A DNA stretch of 64,000 nucleotides from Advenella alkanexedens (GCF_019132845.1 NZ_JAHSPR010000003.1:1-64000), one strand, 5' to 3'. Shown: positions 54,875 to 63,729, counted from the first letter of the stretch. The notes: generated by a model not told the origin, from the letters alone. Numbers and translations are program-made.

Positions 54875-55051
54875 TTTCCTATCCGACATAAGCCGATAAT
54901 AACCGCAAGGCCTGTTTATTGCCACTAGGGAACACCTTTATTTTGGGCCATCCGGGGCAAGGCCAAAAAGCGGCGTGCTGACCGCAATCTGATACACTAT
55001 GTTTTTTGCGGATTTTCAACTCTGATTGCTTTTTCTTTATAGTCTTGTACC

Positions 55052-55705
55052 ATGACCCTTTCTTCAGAATCCGGCCAGCCAGCAGTCTGCCCCTTTGTCA
55101 CCCCCTTCCACCCGATCCAGTTAGAAGGTTTTGGCGTTATTCTCCAACCCATGCGACTGGCGCATGCTGAAGGCCTTAAAAACGCCGCCAGTGATGGTAA
55201 ACTCTGGAATCTGGTGTATACCTCGGTCCCCGAACCGGGCCAGGAAACCACCTATATTGAAGCTGCCCTGAAAGGTCAACAAGACGGCCACATGCTGCCG
55301 TTTACCGTCCTTGACGCCAAAACCAAAAAAATAATCGGCACCACCCGCTATCACGATATTGTCGCGGATATTGCCCGGCTTGAAATTGGCTATACCTGGT
55401 ATGCCAAATCCTGGCAACGCACCCATGTGAATACCGCCTGCAAATACCTGTTGCTGTTTTATGCCTTCCAAAGCCTGCAGGCCAATGTTGTGGGCTGGCG
55501 CACAGACATCATCAACCACACCTCACAAAAAGCCATCGAAAGACTGGGCGCAAAAAAAGACGGCGTGTTACGCGGCCATGCCAAGCGTCGTGACGGCTCT
55601 GTCAGGGATACGGTCATGTACAGCGTCACCCGTGAAGAGTGGCCGGCCATCAAAAAAGCACTGAAAGAAAAACTGGCCGCTTTCAATAAAAACAATCCTG
55701 CCTGA
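55052..55705 (+). CDS. GNAT acetyltransferase (RimJ/RimL-like)
   Basis: The 217-residue product has the GNAT fold of the RimL-like subgroup: GFGVILQPMRLAHAEGL at the N-terminus, IIGTTRYHDIVADIARLEIGYTWYAKSWQRT in the core and VGWRTDIINHTSQKAIERLGAKKDGVLRGH at the C-terminus. It should use acetyl-CoA on a protein N-terminus or a small amine. No substrate can be named. Confidence 0.88.
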   Translation: MTLSSESGQPAVCPFVTPFHPIQLEGFGVILQPMRLAHAEGLKNAASDGKLWNLVYTSVPEPGQETTYIEAALKGQQDGHMLPFTVLDAKTKKIIGTTRYHDIVADIARLEIGYTWYAKSWQRTHVNTACKYLLLFYAFQSLQANVVGWRTDIINHTSQKAIERLGAKKDGVLRGHAKRRDGSVRDTVMYSVTREEWPAIKKALKEKLAAFNKNNPA

Positions 55706-55780
55706 ATCCCATTATTGGCCTCATGCCTGTCACCCATCCATACACGACTAAACCCATGAGGCCCCAAAAAGGCGTCCACC

Positions 55781-56698
55781 TTGAAAGACCTGCTACTCTC
55801 ATTATTGCCCATTTGCCTGTATCTGGTTCTTGGCTTGCTCATTGGCAAAATACTGCCCGCCACCCAGTCAGCCCGTTTGGCCCGCCTGATTACACCTTTT
55901 GTCTGGCTGCTGCTGTTTGCGATTGGCTATAAATTTGGCCTGCAACTGGAAAACCTGCAAAACGTCACGCAAATTCTGGGGATTGCCACAGCCTATGCCC
56001 TGGGGACAAGCGTTTTTTCTTTTGCGGGCTTGTGGCTGCTTTTGCCAAAAAGCCAAAAAAGCACTACCGAAACCACTTCGGACTTTGGTATCTGGCATGT
56101 GATTCGGGAATGCGGTATTGCCTTTGCCTTTTTACTGGCCGGTATTGGCCTGGCCAAACTGCTGCTAATGTCGCACATGAATACCGAACTGCTTCCTTCG
56201 GTTGAAACCCTTCTGTATATATTGCTGGTGCTCATTGGCGTAGACCTGGTCAATGCCCCGATTTCCCTGAAGTTCCTGCAATTCAGAATCATAGCCACAC
56301 CCGTGGTGGTCATCCTGTTTTCCCTGCTGGGCGGGGCTGTCGTGGCCTGGTTAATGGGCATGGATATCCGTAATGGCCTGGTCTTGTCCGCCGGCTTTGG
56401 CTGGTTCTCACTGTCGGGCGTGATGGTTACGGCCCGTCTGGGTGAATTCTACGGTGCGGCTTCCCTCATGACCGACCTGTTCAGGGAATTGCTGTCCATT
56501 GTGGTACTGTTTTTTCTGGGCGCCCGCCATCCGGTTCCTGCCATTGGCACATCGGGGGCAACCGCCATGGATACCACCCTGCCCATTATCAAGAAAATAA
56601 CCGGTAACCATTACATTGCCACCGCCATTTTCAGCGGGGCGGTACTCAGCCTGACGGCCCCTTTCCTGCTGGCCTGGCTGCTGGCCTTGTTCAGTTAA
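55781..56698 (+). CDS. lysO: LysO-family lysine exporter
   Basis: The 305-residue product matches the LysO (YbjE, DUF340) family, with about eight membrane helices and landmarks FVWLLLFAIGYKFG, GFGWFSLSGVMVT and ELLSIVVLFFLG. E. coli LysO exports lysine and toxic analogues. The start appears to be a TTG with AAAGG seven bases upstream; no ATG is available near. An amino-acid ABC importer and a LysE-family exporter are nearby. Confidence 0.87.
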   Translation: MKDLLLSLLPICLYLVLGLLIGKILPATQSARLARLITPFVWLLLFAIGYKFGLQLENLQNVTQILGIATAYALGTSVFSFAGLWLLLPKSQKSTTETTSDFGIWHVIRECGIAFAFLLAGIGLAKLLLMSHMNTELLPSVETLLYILLVLIGVDLVNAPISLKFLQFRIIATPVVVILFSLLGGAVVAWLMGMDIRNGLVLSAGFGWFSLSGVMVTARLGEFYGAASLMTDLFRELLSIVVLFFLGARHPVPAIGTSGATAMDTTLPIIKKITGNHYIATAIFSGAVLSLTAPFLLAWLLALFS

Positions 56699-56715
56699 TC
56701 CTTCAGGATCCTATT

Positions 56716-57600
56716 ATGCCTTTGATCGACTGGTTATTCGCCTTGCTTGTCATTATGGTGTGGGGCGTCAATTTTATTGCTATCAAATTCGGGCTGGTTG
56801 ATTTTCCACCTTTATTGCTGGGCGCACTGCGTTTCATGGCGGTTGTGTTTCCGGCCATTTTCTTTATAAAGCGCCCCAACATTTCATTCAAGCTGCTGCT
56901 TGTCTATGGTTTAACCATCAGTTTCGGGCAGTTTGCCTTCCTGTTTACCTCGCTGGCGGTTGGTATGCCAGCCGGACTGGCTTCCCTGCTTTTACAGGTA
57001 CAGGCTTTTTTCACGGTCTTGCTGGCCGCACTGGTGCAGCATGAAAAAATCCGGCCCCATAACCTGCTGGCGATTGCCATTTCCCTGCTTGGCCTGTTCA
57101 TTATTAACGCCAATGCCGATGCCGGACACCCCATTCCCTTCCTGGGGCTGGTGTTTATTTTTCTGGCCGCCTTTAGCTGGTCTACCGGCAATATTGTCAT
57201 CAAGCAGGCCAAAAATGTAAACATGCTAAGTCTGGTGGTCTGGGGCGCTACCATTCCCATTATCCCATTCCTGCTTTGCTCATGGATTTTTGAAGGTGGC
57301 AACCTTATGGTAACCAGCCTGCAATCGGCCACCTTTACCGGCATTGCTTCTATCATGTACCTGTCTTATGGCGCAACGCTGGTGGGTTACGTATTGTGGG
57401 GACGCCTGCTTGGCAAGCACCCTGTAGGCCTTATTGCCCCTTTAACCCTGCTGGTGCCGGTGGTTGGCCTGCTGTCTGCCACATGGGTTCTGGACGAAAA
57501 ATTGTCCACCCTGCAATGGCTGGGCGGTGCTGTCGTCATGCTGGGCCTGATTGTAAACGTTTTTGGCCCCAGGTTGCGCAAACTGGTTCTCTCCCATTGA
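56716..57600 (+). CDS. eamA: O-acetylserine/cysteine exporter EamA
   Basis: The 294-residue product has ten membrane helices in two EamA repeats and closely recalls E. coli EamA through its length, including VYGLTISFGQFAFLF, GMPAGLASLLLQVQAFFT, SWSTGNIVIK and a PLTLLVPVVGLLSA segment near the end. E. coli EamA exports O-acetylserine and cysteine. It follows lysO by 17 bases, probably in one operon of amino-acid exporters. Confidence 0.87.
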   Translation: MPLIDWLFALLVIMVWGVNFIAIKFGLVDFPPLLLGALRFMAVVFPAIFFIKRPNISFKLLLVYGLTISFGQFAFLFTSLAVGMPAGLASLLLQVQAFFTVLLAALVQHEKIRPHNLLAIAISLLGLFIINANADAGHPIPFLGLVFIFLAAFSWSTGNIVIKQAKNVNMLSLVVWGATIPIIPFLLCSWIFEGGNLMVTSLQSATFTGIASIMYLSYGATLVGYVLWGRLLGKHPVGLIAPLTLLVPVVGLLSATWVLDEKLSTLQWLGGAVVMLGLIVNVFGPRLRKLVLSH

Positions 57601-57780
57601 GCCCCTGGCAAATACATTTATAATCAAAGATGAACAATTTATTACCTTATAGATAAAGATATAAACAACAATTACCCTTAAACTTTCAAGTCCACATCCT
57701 GAAACATTTACGGCCTTGATTACAGGTAAACAAGCCTTACATTGTAAACATTAAGGCCTCATCCACTTGGAGCGTCATAA

Positions 57781-58029
57781 ATGGATATTATCTGGGAAAT
57801 TGTCATTGGTTTTCTGGTTGGTCTGGTGGCTCGTGCCCTAATGCCCGGCTCCCAATCATTGGGATTAATCATGACGACCCTGCTGGGTATTGTTGGCTCA
57901 GTCGTTGCCACCCATTTAGGTGTTGCTGTAGGTATTTACGAAGCCGGCAGCAGCGCGCGCTTTATTGGTTCGGTTGTTGGTGCCATGATTGTCCTGTTTG
58001 TTTATGGTGTAATCGCCAAAAAGAGATAG
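57781..58029 (+). CDS. GlsB/YeaQ/YmgE family membrane protein
   Basis: The 82-residue product has three short membrane helices and the family pattern GFLVGLVARALMPG and a Gly-rich second helix. Members are stress-related small inner-membrane proteins of unknown mechanism. GGAG lies eight bases before the ATG. The 180-base gap before it is AT-rich and shows no other feature. Confidence 0.88.
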   Translation: MDIIWEIVIGFLVGLVARALMPGSQSLGLIMTTLLGIVGSVVATHLGVAVGIYEAGSSARFIGSVVGAMIVLFVYGVIAKKR

Positions 58030-58084
58030 TGGCACGCCTGATCAATAGCGCATTCCAACACCCACAATTTTTTAAGGAAAAATA

Positions 58085-58432
58085 ATGATTCAGTCCCGTT
58101 TCGGTGACCAATCAAGCTCTCGCAATCCTTCAGGCGTCATCAGCAAAATGGCACGCCTGGCAAAAAAGGCCGGCCGGCCTGTCATTGAAAAAGCCCTTTT
58201 CCTGTTTTTTGCCGTACACAACCCTAAAACACCGGCTTGGGCAAAACGCGTTATTTACGGTGCACTGGCCTATCTTGTCTTGCCGCTTGATGCCATTCCC
58301 GACCTGATGCCGATTGCCGGTTTTACCGATGACCTGGGTATTATTACCGCGGCCCTGGCAACGGTCTCTTTATATATTACCGCCGATGTTAAACAACAGG
58401 CACGACAAACATTAGACAAGTGGTTTGAATAA
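58085..58432 (+). CDS. YkvA family (DUF1232) membrane protein
   Basis: The 115-residue product has the YkvA core KRVIYGALAYLVLPLDAIPDLMPIAGFTDDLGIITAA (about 60-95), with the two conserved acidic motifs in short membrane segments. AAGGA lies before the ATG. The family is widespread and uncharacterised. It follows the GlsB-like gene by 55 bases. Confidence 0.87.
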   Translation: MIQSRFGDQSSSRNPSGVISKMARLAKKAGRPVIEKALFLFFAVHNPKTPAWAKRVIYGALAYLVLPLDAIPDLMPIAGFTDDLGIITAALATVSLYITADVKQQARQTLDKWFE

Positions 58433-58470
58433 AGGCAATAATCGTTTATTTGCATTACTCACGATTATTT

Positions 58471-59847
58471 ATGCCGCAGCACTCACTCAAGGATTACTGG
58501 ATTACCGAAACCCTAAGGCTTAGGGAAGAACACTGGGGGCCCATTGAAGATACCACCCTGCTCCACCAGATCCGCCACAGCCAGGAACCTGTCAGCCAAA
58601 AAATCATCCAGCGCGCCACCCTGATCGCCAAGCGGGACGGGCTGGCGGCCACCATCGACAAATGGCGTGGCAACGCACGCCTGGCTTTTTGGGCCATGGC
58701 ATTGCTGGCCATGCTTACAGGTATCGGCATGGCGGCCAGCGCCCTGGGAACAGCGCATGTCAACCTGCTACTGGCACTGGTTGCCTTGCTGGGCCTGCAC
58801 GCCATTACCTACTTATTCTGGCTGCTGTCTTTTCTAGCCCCTTACCATGGCGGCACCTTGCTGGGCCAGGCCTGGCTTTGGCTGGGTAAAAAGCTGGCCC
58901 GTGGGCCCGATGCCACCCTGGCCCCACAGGCATTTATTAATATCCTTAACCAGAACAACGGCCTGCGCTGGCTGTTGTCGGCCATCAGCCATGGAATCTG
59001 GGTTGTGATCATGGCGACTGGCATTATCACTCTGCTGGCTCTGCTGGCGGCCCGGCAATATACCTTCGGCTGGGAAACCACCATCCTGCCCGCCTCTTCC
59101 TTTGTGTCCATCACCCAGGGTATTGGTTTTTTGCCGCATTTACTGGGTTTTTCCATTCCTTCGGCTGATATCATCCAGCAAAGCAGTGGCCTGCAAACCG
59201 CCGGTCCCGCATCACAGGCCATCTGGTCTTCCTGGCTGATTGGTGCAGTCATGGTGTACGGTTTGCTGCTGCGCCTGGCCAGCCTGCTGCTGTGCCTTTG
59301 GAAAACCCGGCAAGCCATCCACCAAATACAGATTGATGAAACCCTGCCCGCCTATGCCGGCCTGGTCGACCGCCTGTCCGCGCACAGTGAGCATATCGGG
59401 GTGGATGCCCCCGCCCCGGCCTTGCAAACCGCCCGGCGCAACACCCATCCTGCACTGGCACCGGCAGGCAGCCCGCTGGTGGTGGGGCTGGAGTTAAGCC
59501 CACGCGCGCCATGGCCGCCCTTTACCCTGCCCGCCACCGTGCATGACCAGGGCAAGCTCGAAAGCCGGGAACAGCGCCATCAGCTGCTGGCACATATGAG
59601 TCGCCAAACCGTACCCGCCCTGCTGATTGTGTGTGATGCCGCGCAAACCCCCGATCGCGGCACCCTGCATCTCATTACCGACCTGTCCAATCTGGCTTCG
59701 CGTACCGATATCTACCTGCAAACCGGTCACGACACAGCGGAAAACCGCCTGGAATTATGGAAAGAGCGCCTGCAGCAGGCAGGCTTTGGCCTTGAACAGT
59801 TGCATGACACACAAAAAACACTGCCATCCTGGATACAGGCAAATTGA
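58471..59847 (+). CDS. DUF2868 membrane protein, partner of the DUF3482 GTPase
   Basis: The 458-residue product fits DUF2868: an N-terminal cytoplasmic segment (LRLREEHWGPIED), four predicted membrane helices (about 70-95, 100-120, 175-200, 255-280) and a C-terminal cytoplasmic domain. Its TGA overlaps the ATG of the GTPase gene (TGATG), so the two are coupled. I chose the ATG at 58471; a TTG at 58450 is possible. Function unknown. Confidence 0.82.
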   Translation: MPQHSLKDYWITETLRLREEHWGPIEDTTLLHQIRHSQEPVSQKIIQRATLIAKRDGLAATIDKWRGNARLAFWAMALLAMLTGIGMAASALGTAHVNLLLALVALLGLHAITYLFWLLSFLAPYHGGTLLGQAWLWLGKKLARGPDATLAPQAFINILNQNNGLRWLLSAISHGIWVVIMATGIITLLALLAARQYTFGWETTILPASSFVSITQGIGFLPHLLGFSIPSADIIQQSSGLQTAGPASQAIWSSWLIGAVMVYGLLLRLASLLLCLWKTRQAIHQIQIDETLPAYAGLVDRLSAHSEHIGVDAPAPALQTARRNTHPALAPAGSPLVVGLELSPRAPWPPFTLPATVHDQGKLESREQRHQLLAHMSRQTVPALLIVCDAAQTPDRGTLHLITDLSNLASRTDIYLQTGHDTAENRLELWKERLQQAGFGLEQLHDTQKTLPSWIQAN

Positions 59848-61238
59848 TGAATATGGAACCAAATAAAATATTGCATCTGGCGGTTGTTGGCCACACCAAC
59901 ACCGGCAAAACCTCATTATTAAGAACCCTTACCCATGATACCGGGTTTGGAGAGGTTGCCGACTTTCCCGGCACCACCCGCCATGTGGAAGGTGCCCGCC
60001 TGTTCCTGAACGGGCAGGCCGCGGTTGAACTGTTTGACACCCCGGGGCTGGAAGACGGCATTGCCCTGCTGGATTACCTGGACCAGCTTAAAGCGCAGAC
60101 CCGTCAAGGCTCCTCCCGCTTTGATGGTCCGGAAAGCATTCAGCGCTTCCTTGACACGCCGGAAAGCAGGCAGCGTTTTGAACAGGAAGCCCGGGTTTTA
60201 CGCAAACTGCTGGAATGTGATGCCGGTTTGTATGTCATTGATATTCGCGACCCCGTACTGGCCAAGCACCGGGATGAACTGGCCATTTTAAGCCGGTGCG
60301 GACGCCCGCTGGTACCCATTCTGAATTTCATGCACAGCAGCCCCAATTACCTGCCCGAGTGGAAAGAATCCCTGGGTCGCCTGGGCCTGCATTTAAGCAT
60401 TGAGTTTGACTCGGTTGCCCCGGCCCTGGATGGTGAAGAACAGCTTTACCAGAAGCTGGCCCTGGTCCTGGACGGCCATGCCGCCATCCTGAAAGCACTG
60501 TCTGAGGACATCCACCGGCAGCGCAAACTGCGACGGGACATTGCCTACAACATGATTGCCGAGCTCCTGATTGATGTGGCCGCTTTTCGCTATACCTGCG
60601 CGGGTGATGAAGAAAGCATCAAAAGCGCCACGGCCCTGTTACAGGACGTGATCCGCCAGCGGGAGCAGGAAAGCATCCAGGCCCTGCTAACGCATTACCG
60701 TTTCAGGCAGGAAGACTATCCCGACCAGACCCTGCCCATTGAAGGTGGGCGCTGGGGCATGGACCTGTTCCAACCGCAAGCATTGATGGAAATGGGCATC
60801 CAGGTGAGTAAAGGGTTTGTGGCCGGGGCCATGGCCGGCGCAGCGGTCGATGTCATGTCAGCCGGCCTGAGTCTGGGCACCGCCACCCTGATTGGTGGCG
60901 TGATTGGCAGCGTATGGCAAGGTGTGGACAAGTTTGGCAAGCGCATTCTGGGCAAGCTGCAGGGCTACCGCGAAATTACCCTTGATGACGCGATTATCCG
61001 CCTGCTGGGCATCCGCAGCCTGCAATTGCTTAATGCCCTGGAAATGCGTGGCCACGCAGACCAGCGCCCCATTATGCTGAACACGGAAACCGTTACCGGC
61101 CAATTCAAGGACGGTGACCTGCCGGAGGAGATCCTGGAAGCCCGCAGCCTGCCGCAATGGTCCAAAATGAGCGAGCATTTTGAAACCGGCGCCCGCCGTA
61201 ATGCGGCCATCAAGTCGCTGGCACGTAAACTTCGTTAA
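59847..61238 (+). CDS. Era/TrmE-like GTPase with DUF3482 domain
   Basis: The 463-residue product has an N-terminal GTPase domain: G1 GHTNTGKT (residues 15-22), G2 Thr in PGTTRHVEG, G3 DTPGLEDG. The C-terminal half is DUF3482, with a Gly/Ala-rich segment (FVAGAMAGAAVDVMSAGLSLG, about 325-345) that may insert in a membrane. The G4 motif is not of the NKxD form. It is translationally coupled to the DUF2868 membrane protein, so the two probably form a GTP-driven membrane complex. Confidence 0.85.
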   Translation: MNMEPNKILHLAVVGHTNTGKTSLLRTLTHDTGFGEVADFPGTTRHVEGARLFLNGQAAVELFDTPGLEDGIALLDYLDQLKAQTRQGSSRFDGPESIQRFLDTPESRQRFEQEARVLRKLLECDAGLYVIDIRDPVLAKHRDELAILSRCGRPLVPILNFMHSSPNYLPEWKESLGRLGLHLSIEFDSVAPALDGEEQLYQKLALVLDGHAAILKALSEDIHRQRKLRRDIAYNMIAELLIDVAAFRYTCAGDEESIKSATALLQDVIRQREQESIQALLTHYRFRQEDYPDQTLPIEGGRWGMDLFQPQALMEMGIQVSKGFVAGAMAGAAVDVMSAGLSLGTATLIGGVIGSVWQGVDKFGKRILGKLQGYREITLDDAIIRLLGIRSLQLLNALEMRGHADQRPIMLNTETVTGQFKDGDLPEEILEARSLPQWSKMSEHFETGARRNAAIKSLARKLR

Positions 61239-61261
61239 CAGGTGCTGAAGGGCGGGGTTAT

Positions 61262-61290
61262 TTCCTGGTTCCCATGCTCCTGCGTGGGAA
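61262..61290 (+). repeat. REP-like palindromic repeat, copy 2
   Basis: This 29-base element differs at one position from the reverse complement of 47503-47531. A further related piece with GCGTGGGAACG follows at about 61322-61340. It fills the 122-base gap between the GTPase stop and the convergent TPM gene and may also act as a terminator, since the arms GTTCCCA and TGGGAAC can pair. Confidence 0.65.
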
Positions 61291-61360
61291 CCGCTACATG
61301 ATATGTCTGGCTTCCGTTCTCCGCGTGGGAACGCTCCGCGTCGTACGGAAACGCCTGCCC

Positions 61361-61858
61361 TTAAAGCATCACCGGCGCATCAGGCAGGAAATTGGGGCCA
61401 TTTTCACCCGCTTCCTGAGCGCAATATTGGGCCAGAATGGCCTCTAGCCCCATCACCGCTTCGGTCAGGCCTTCCTGGTATTGGTCTTCGGCAAAACGCA
61501 GTTCCAGCCCGGTGCAAATCGCCTTCCATTCATGCTCTGCCGCTTTCAGACCCTTATCGGCAACAATTTCAATCTTGTGCCGGTCTAGCGCGATATACAG
61601 CAACACCCCCGTATTATGGGGCGTATCCCATACCCGCAGGCGGCCAAATACTTCCAGGGCCCGTTCGGCACTGCTTTTTACATGCGAAGGCATGGCCGCT
61701 TCTATGGCGACAACCAGCTCGCCATGATGATGGGTTTCTTCACTTAAGCGGATCTGCTCGGTAATGTCCTTCATGAAACCGGCGTGAAAATGCTTGCGTC
61801 TCAGCCACCAGCCATGCATCGAATCCAGATCGAGCCATTTTAACCATTTACCAGCCAC
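61361..61858 (-). CDS. TPM-domain protein, second gene of the lemA operon
   Basis: The 165-residue product consists of a TPM domain (YgcG-type) without signal peptide: SEETHHHGELVVAIEAAMPSH, ALEVFGRLRVWDTPHNTGVLLYIALDRHKIEIVADKGL. The start is a GTG at 61858, six bases after GGAGGAG; the longer open frame upstream is a shadow of the glycine-rich tail of the previous gene. It overlaps that gene by 11 bases. Proteins of this pairing occur beside LemA; function unknown. Confidence 0.83.
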   Translation of the reverse strand: MAGKWLKWLDLDSMHGWWLRRKHFHAGFMKDITEQIRLSEETHHHGELVVAIEAAMPSHVKSSAERALEVFGRLRVWDTPHNTGVLLYIALDRHKIEIVADKGLKAAEHEWKAICTGLELRFAEDQYQEGLTEAVMGLEAILAQYCAQEAGENGPNFLPDAPVML

Positions 61859-62762
61859 CGGATGCTCCTCCTCCGCCACTGCTTCCGCCACCACCGCCGC
61901 CGAAGCCACCGCCCCCACCAAAACCGCCGCCACCGCCACCAAAGCCGCCGCTCCCAAAACCACCACCAAAACCGTCACGTCTGCCACGGCCACGGCTGGC
62001 ACTGCTGATCTTGCGTGCAGGCATGAATTTATGGGCAATAAAACTGATTAAAAACCCGCCCACGGCACCCAGCAGGGCAAAACCGAAGCTGCCGGTGACA
62101 CCAAAAATAACCACCCCGGCAATGACCGCTGCCAGAATGGCCGGCCACATGGAAATAAAAAACACCAGGAAAATGAAAAACGGCCAGTCACCTTCATCAA
62201 AATCGGATGACTGCTGCCAATCATTAACGGGTGGGGGCAGTTCTTCGGTTTCAATCAGGCCCACCAGCGCATCAACGCCGGCCTGTACCCCACCAGCATA
62301 GTCGTCCATCTTGAAATGCGGCGCCACATGATCATTGATAATCCGCGAGGCAAGCACATCGGGTACGGCGCCTTCCAGGCCATAGCCCACTTCCAGCCGC
62401 ATGCGACGGTCATCCTTGGCAATCAAGAAAAGAATGCCATCATCCACCTTGGCCCGGCCCACTTTCCATTCATCAAATACCCGGCGCGAATAGGTTTCAA
62501 CCGTGTCAGGCCCCACTGTGGGCACCATTAGCACAAACACCTGGGCACCCTTGCTTTTTTCAAGGGCCTCCAGTTTTTGTTCGATGTCAGCCTGCTGCGT
62601 AACAGAAAGCGTACCAGTCAGATCGCTTACCCGCGCCTGCAGGTTGGGCACGGGCACCCGTTCCTGGGCGCTGGCCTGCCACCCGGCCAATGCCAGCAGC
62701 ATGAAAAGCAATGACAGGACATAGCGTGTCATAGCGGGGCAACGGAAAGCTGAGGCAGACAT
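61848..62762 (-). CDS. TPM-domain membrane protein with Gly-rich tail (YgcG type)
   Basis: The 304-residue product has a signal peptide (cleavage near ASA-QE), a periplasmic TPM domain (about 40-180; RVSDLTGTLSVTQQADIEQKLEALE), one or two membrane helices (about 195-245) and a C-terminal tail of glycine, serine and phenylalanine repeats (about 268-304). It begins in the lemA stop (TAATG). TPM domains include the thylakoid acid phosphatase/assembly factor Psb32-like group, so phosphatase or assembly roles are possible. The repetitive tail is coded by a GC-rich run. Confidence 0.87.
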   Translation of the reverse strand: MSASAFRCPAMTRYVLSLLFMLLALAGWQASAQERVPVPNLQARVSDLTGTLSVTQQADIEQKLEALEKSKGAQVFVLMVPTVGPDTVETYSRRVFDEWKVGRAKVDDGILFLIAKDDRRMRLEVGYGLEGAVPDVLASRIINDHVAPHFKMDDYAGGVQAGVDALVGLIETEELPPPVNDWQQSSDFDEGDWPFFIFLVFFISMWPAILAAVIAGVVIFGVTGSFGFALLGAVGGFLISFIAHKFMPARKISSASRGRGRRDGFGGGFGSGGFGGGGGGFGGGGGFGGGGGGSSGGGGASGGW

Positions 62763-63388
62763 TACTGTACCGTTGCGGGTTGATTGGCCCGTGGCGAAGT
62801 ATCAAATTTCACTTCGGGAACGCGCATGATTTCCGCCTGGTTTTCCACCCCGAAATTGGGTTTGACATCGTAGCCAAAGATTTTGGCGGTAATCAAGGTG
62901 GGGAACGTACGGATCAGCGTATTGTAATTTTGCACTTCTTTAATATAACGACCGCGGGCAGTGGCAATCCGGTTTTCTGTGCCTTCGAGCTGCACGTTAA
63001 GATCGCGGAACAAGGCATCCGCCTTCAGTTGTGGGTAGTTTTCTGACACCGCGATCAAACGGGACAATGCAGAAGTAAGCTGCCCTTGGGCGGCCTGGAA
63101 CTGAGCCAGTTCTTCACCGGTAGGCAGTTTGTCTGCCGACACCTGCACCGAGCCCACCCGTGAACGGGCATTGGTCACTTCGGTCAGCACCTCGCGCTCA
63201 TTAACCATATAAGCATTAACACTGGACACCAGCTGGGGCACCAGGTCGGCACGGCGCTGGTACTGGTTAAGGGTCTCGGACCAGGAAGCCTTGACACCTT
63301 CATCCAGCGTCTGGATCTCGTTATAGCCACAGCCAGCCAAAACCGTTGACAGAAAAAAAACACTAATGAGGGAAAAAATTCGTTTCAT
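62762..63388 (-). CDS. LemA family protein
   Basis: The 208-residue product has a lipoprotein-like N-terminus (VFFLSTVLAGCGYNE, lipobox LAGC) and a helical LemA core (QRRADLVPQLVSSVNAYMVNEREVLTEVTNAR, then QLKADALFRDLNVQLEGTENRI and YNTLIRTFPTLITAKIFGY). Members are membrane-linked helical bundles often encoded with TPM proteins, as here. AGAGAAG precedes the start. Confidence 0.9.
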   Translation of the reverse strand: MKRIFSLISVFFLSTVLAGCGYNEIQTLDEGVKASWSETLNQYQRRADLVPQLVSSVNAYMVNEREVLTEVTNARSRVGSVQVSADKLPTGEELAQFQAAQGQLTSALSRLIAVSENYPQLKADALFRDLNVQLEGTENRIATARGRYIKEVQNYNTLIRTFPTLITAKIFGYDVKPNFGVENQAEIMRVPEVKFDTSPRANQPATVQ

Positions 63389-63562
63389 GGCTTCTCTTTA
63401 AGACTTGAATAAGCAAGGCCAAGGCAAAACAGGCCTGTTCAGGGGAATTATATCCTGCCAATGCATGCAAGTCGTTGTAAAAAAACGGCGTAAGCAGGGT
63501 AATCGGGTTAATTAACGCAAAAACCAAGGCAAACCAGCCCAGCCTGAGTTTAAGCGGCCCAT
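63363..63562 (-). pseudogene. probable frameshifted small membrane protein upstream of lemA
   Basis: GGAGGAAAT stands directly before an ATG at 63562, an unusually strong ribosome-binding site, but that frame stops after 16 codons. The adjacent frame, without a start codon, stays open for about 65 codons to 63363 and encodes hydrophobic sequence (LRLGWFALVFALINPITLLTPFF) then a helical part. A one-base loss just after the ATG would explain both. It overlaps the first bases of lemA. The alternative is chance. Confidence 0.35.
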
Positions 63563-63705
63563 ATTTCCTCCTGCCGGACAGCCACTATAAGCCACACAAC
63601 CCAAACGTCAATCCACCCGGATTTTAAGTGGTAACTGCGCTACAATTTTGTCTTTATATCCGTCCATCAGCTTTTCGTCTGGATGCAAATTTACATTACC
63701 GGCAC

Positions 63706-63729
63706 TTCAGATTTTGACCAAAATCTGAA
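63706..63729. promoter_or_regulatory. perfect 24-base palindrome before the LysE-family gene
   Basis: TTCAGATTTTG (63706-63716) and CAAAATCTGAA (63719-63729) are perfect 11-base arms around AC. It lies 56 bases before the LysE-family start. There is no T-tract. A dimeric repressor site controlling the exporter is the likely reading. Confidence 0.5.

Noticed and set aside
61859-62038. N-terminal extension of the second TPM gene
   Set aside because: The extra 60 residues are Ala/Val-rich translation of the other gene's glycine-rich tail in another frame, and a GTG with a strong ribosome-binding site marks the true start.
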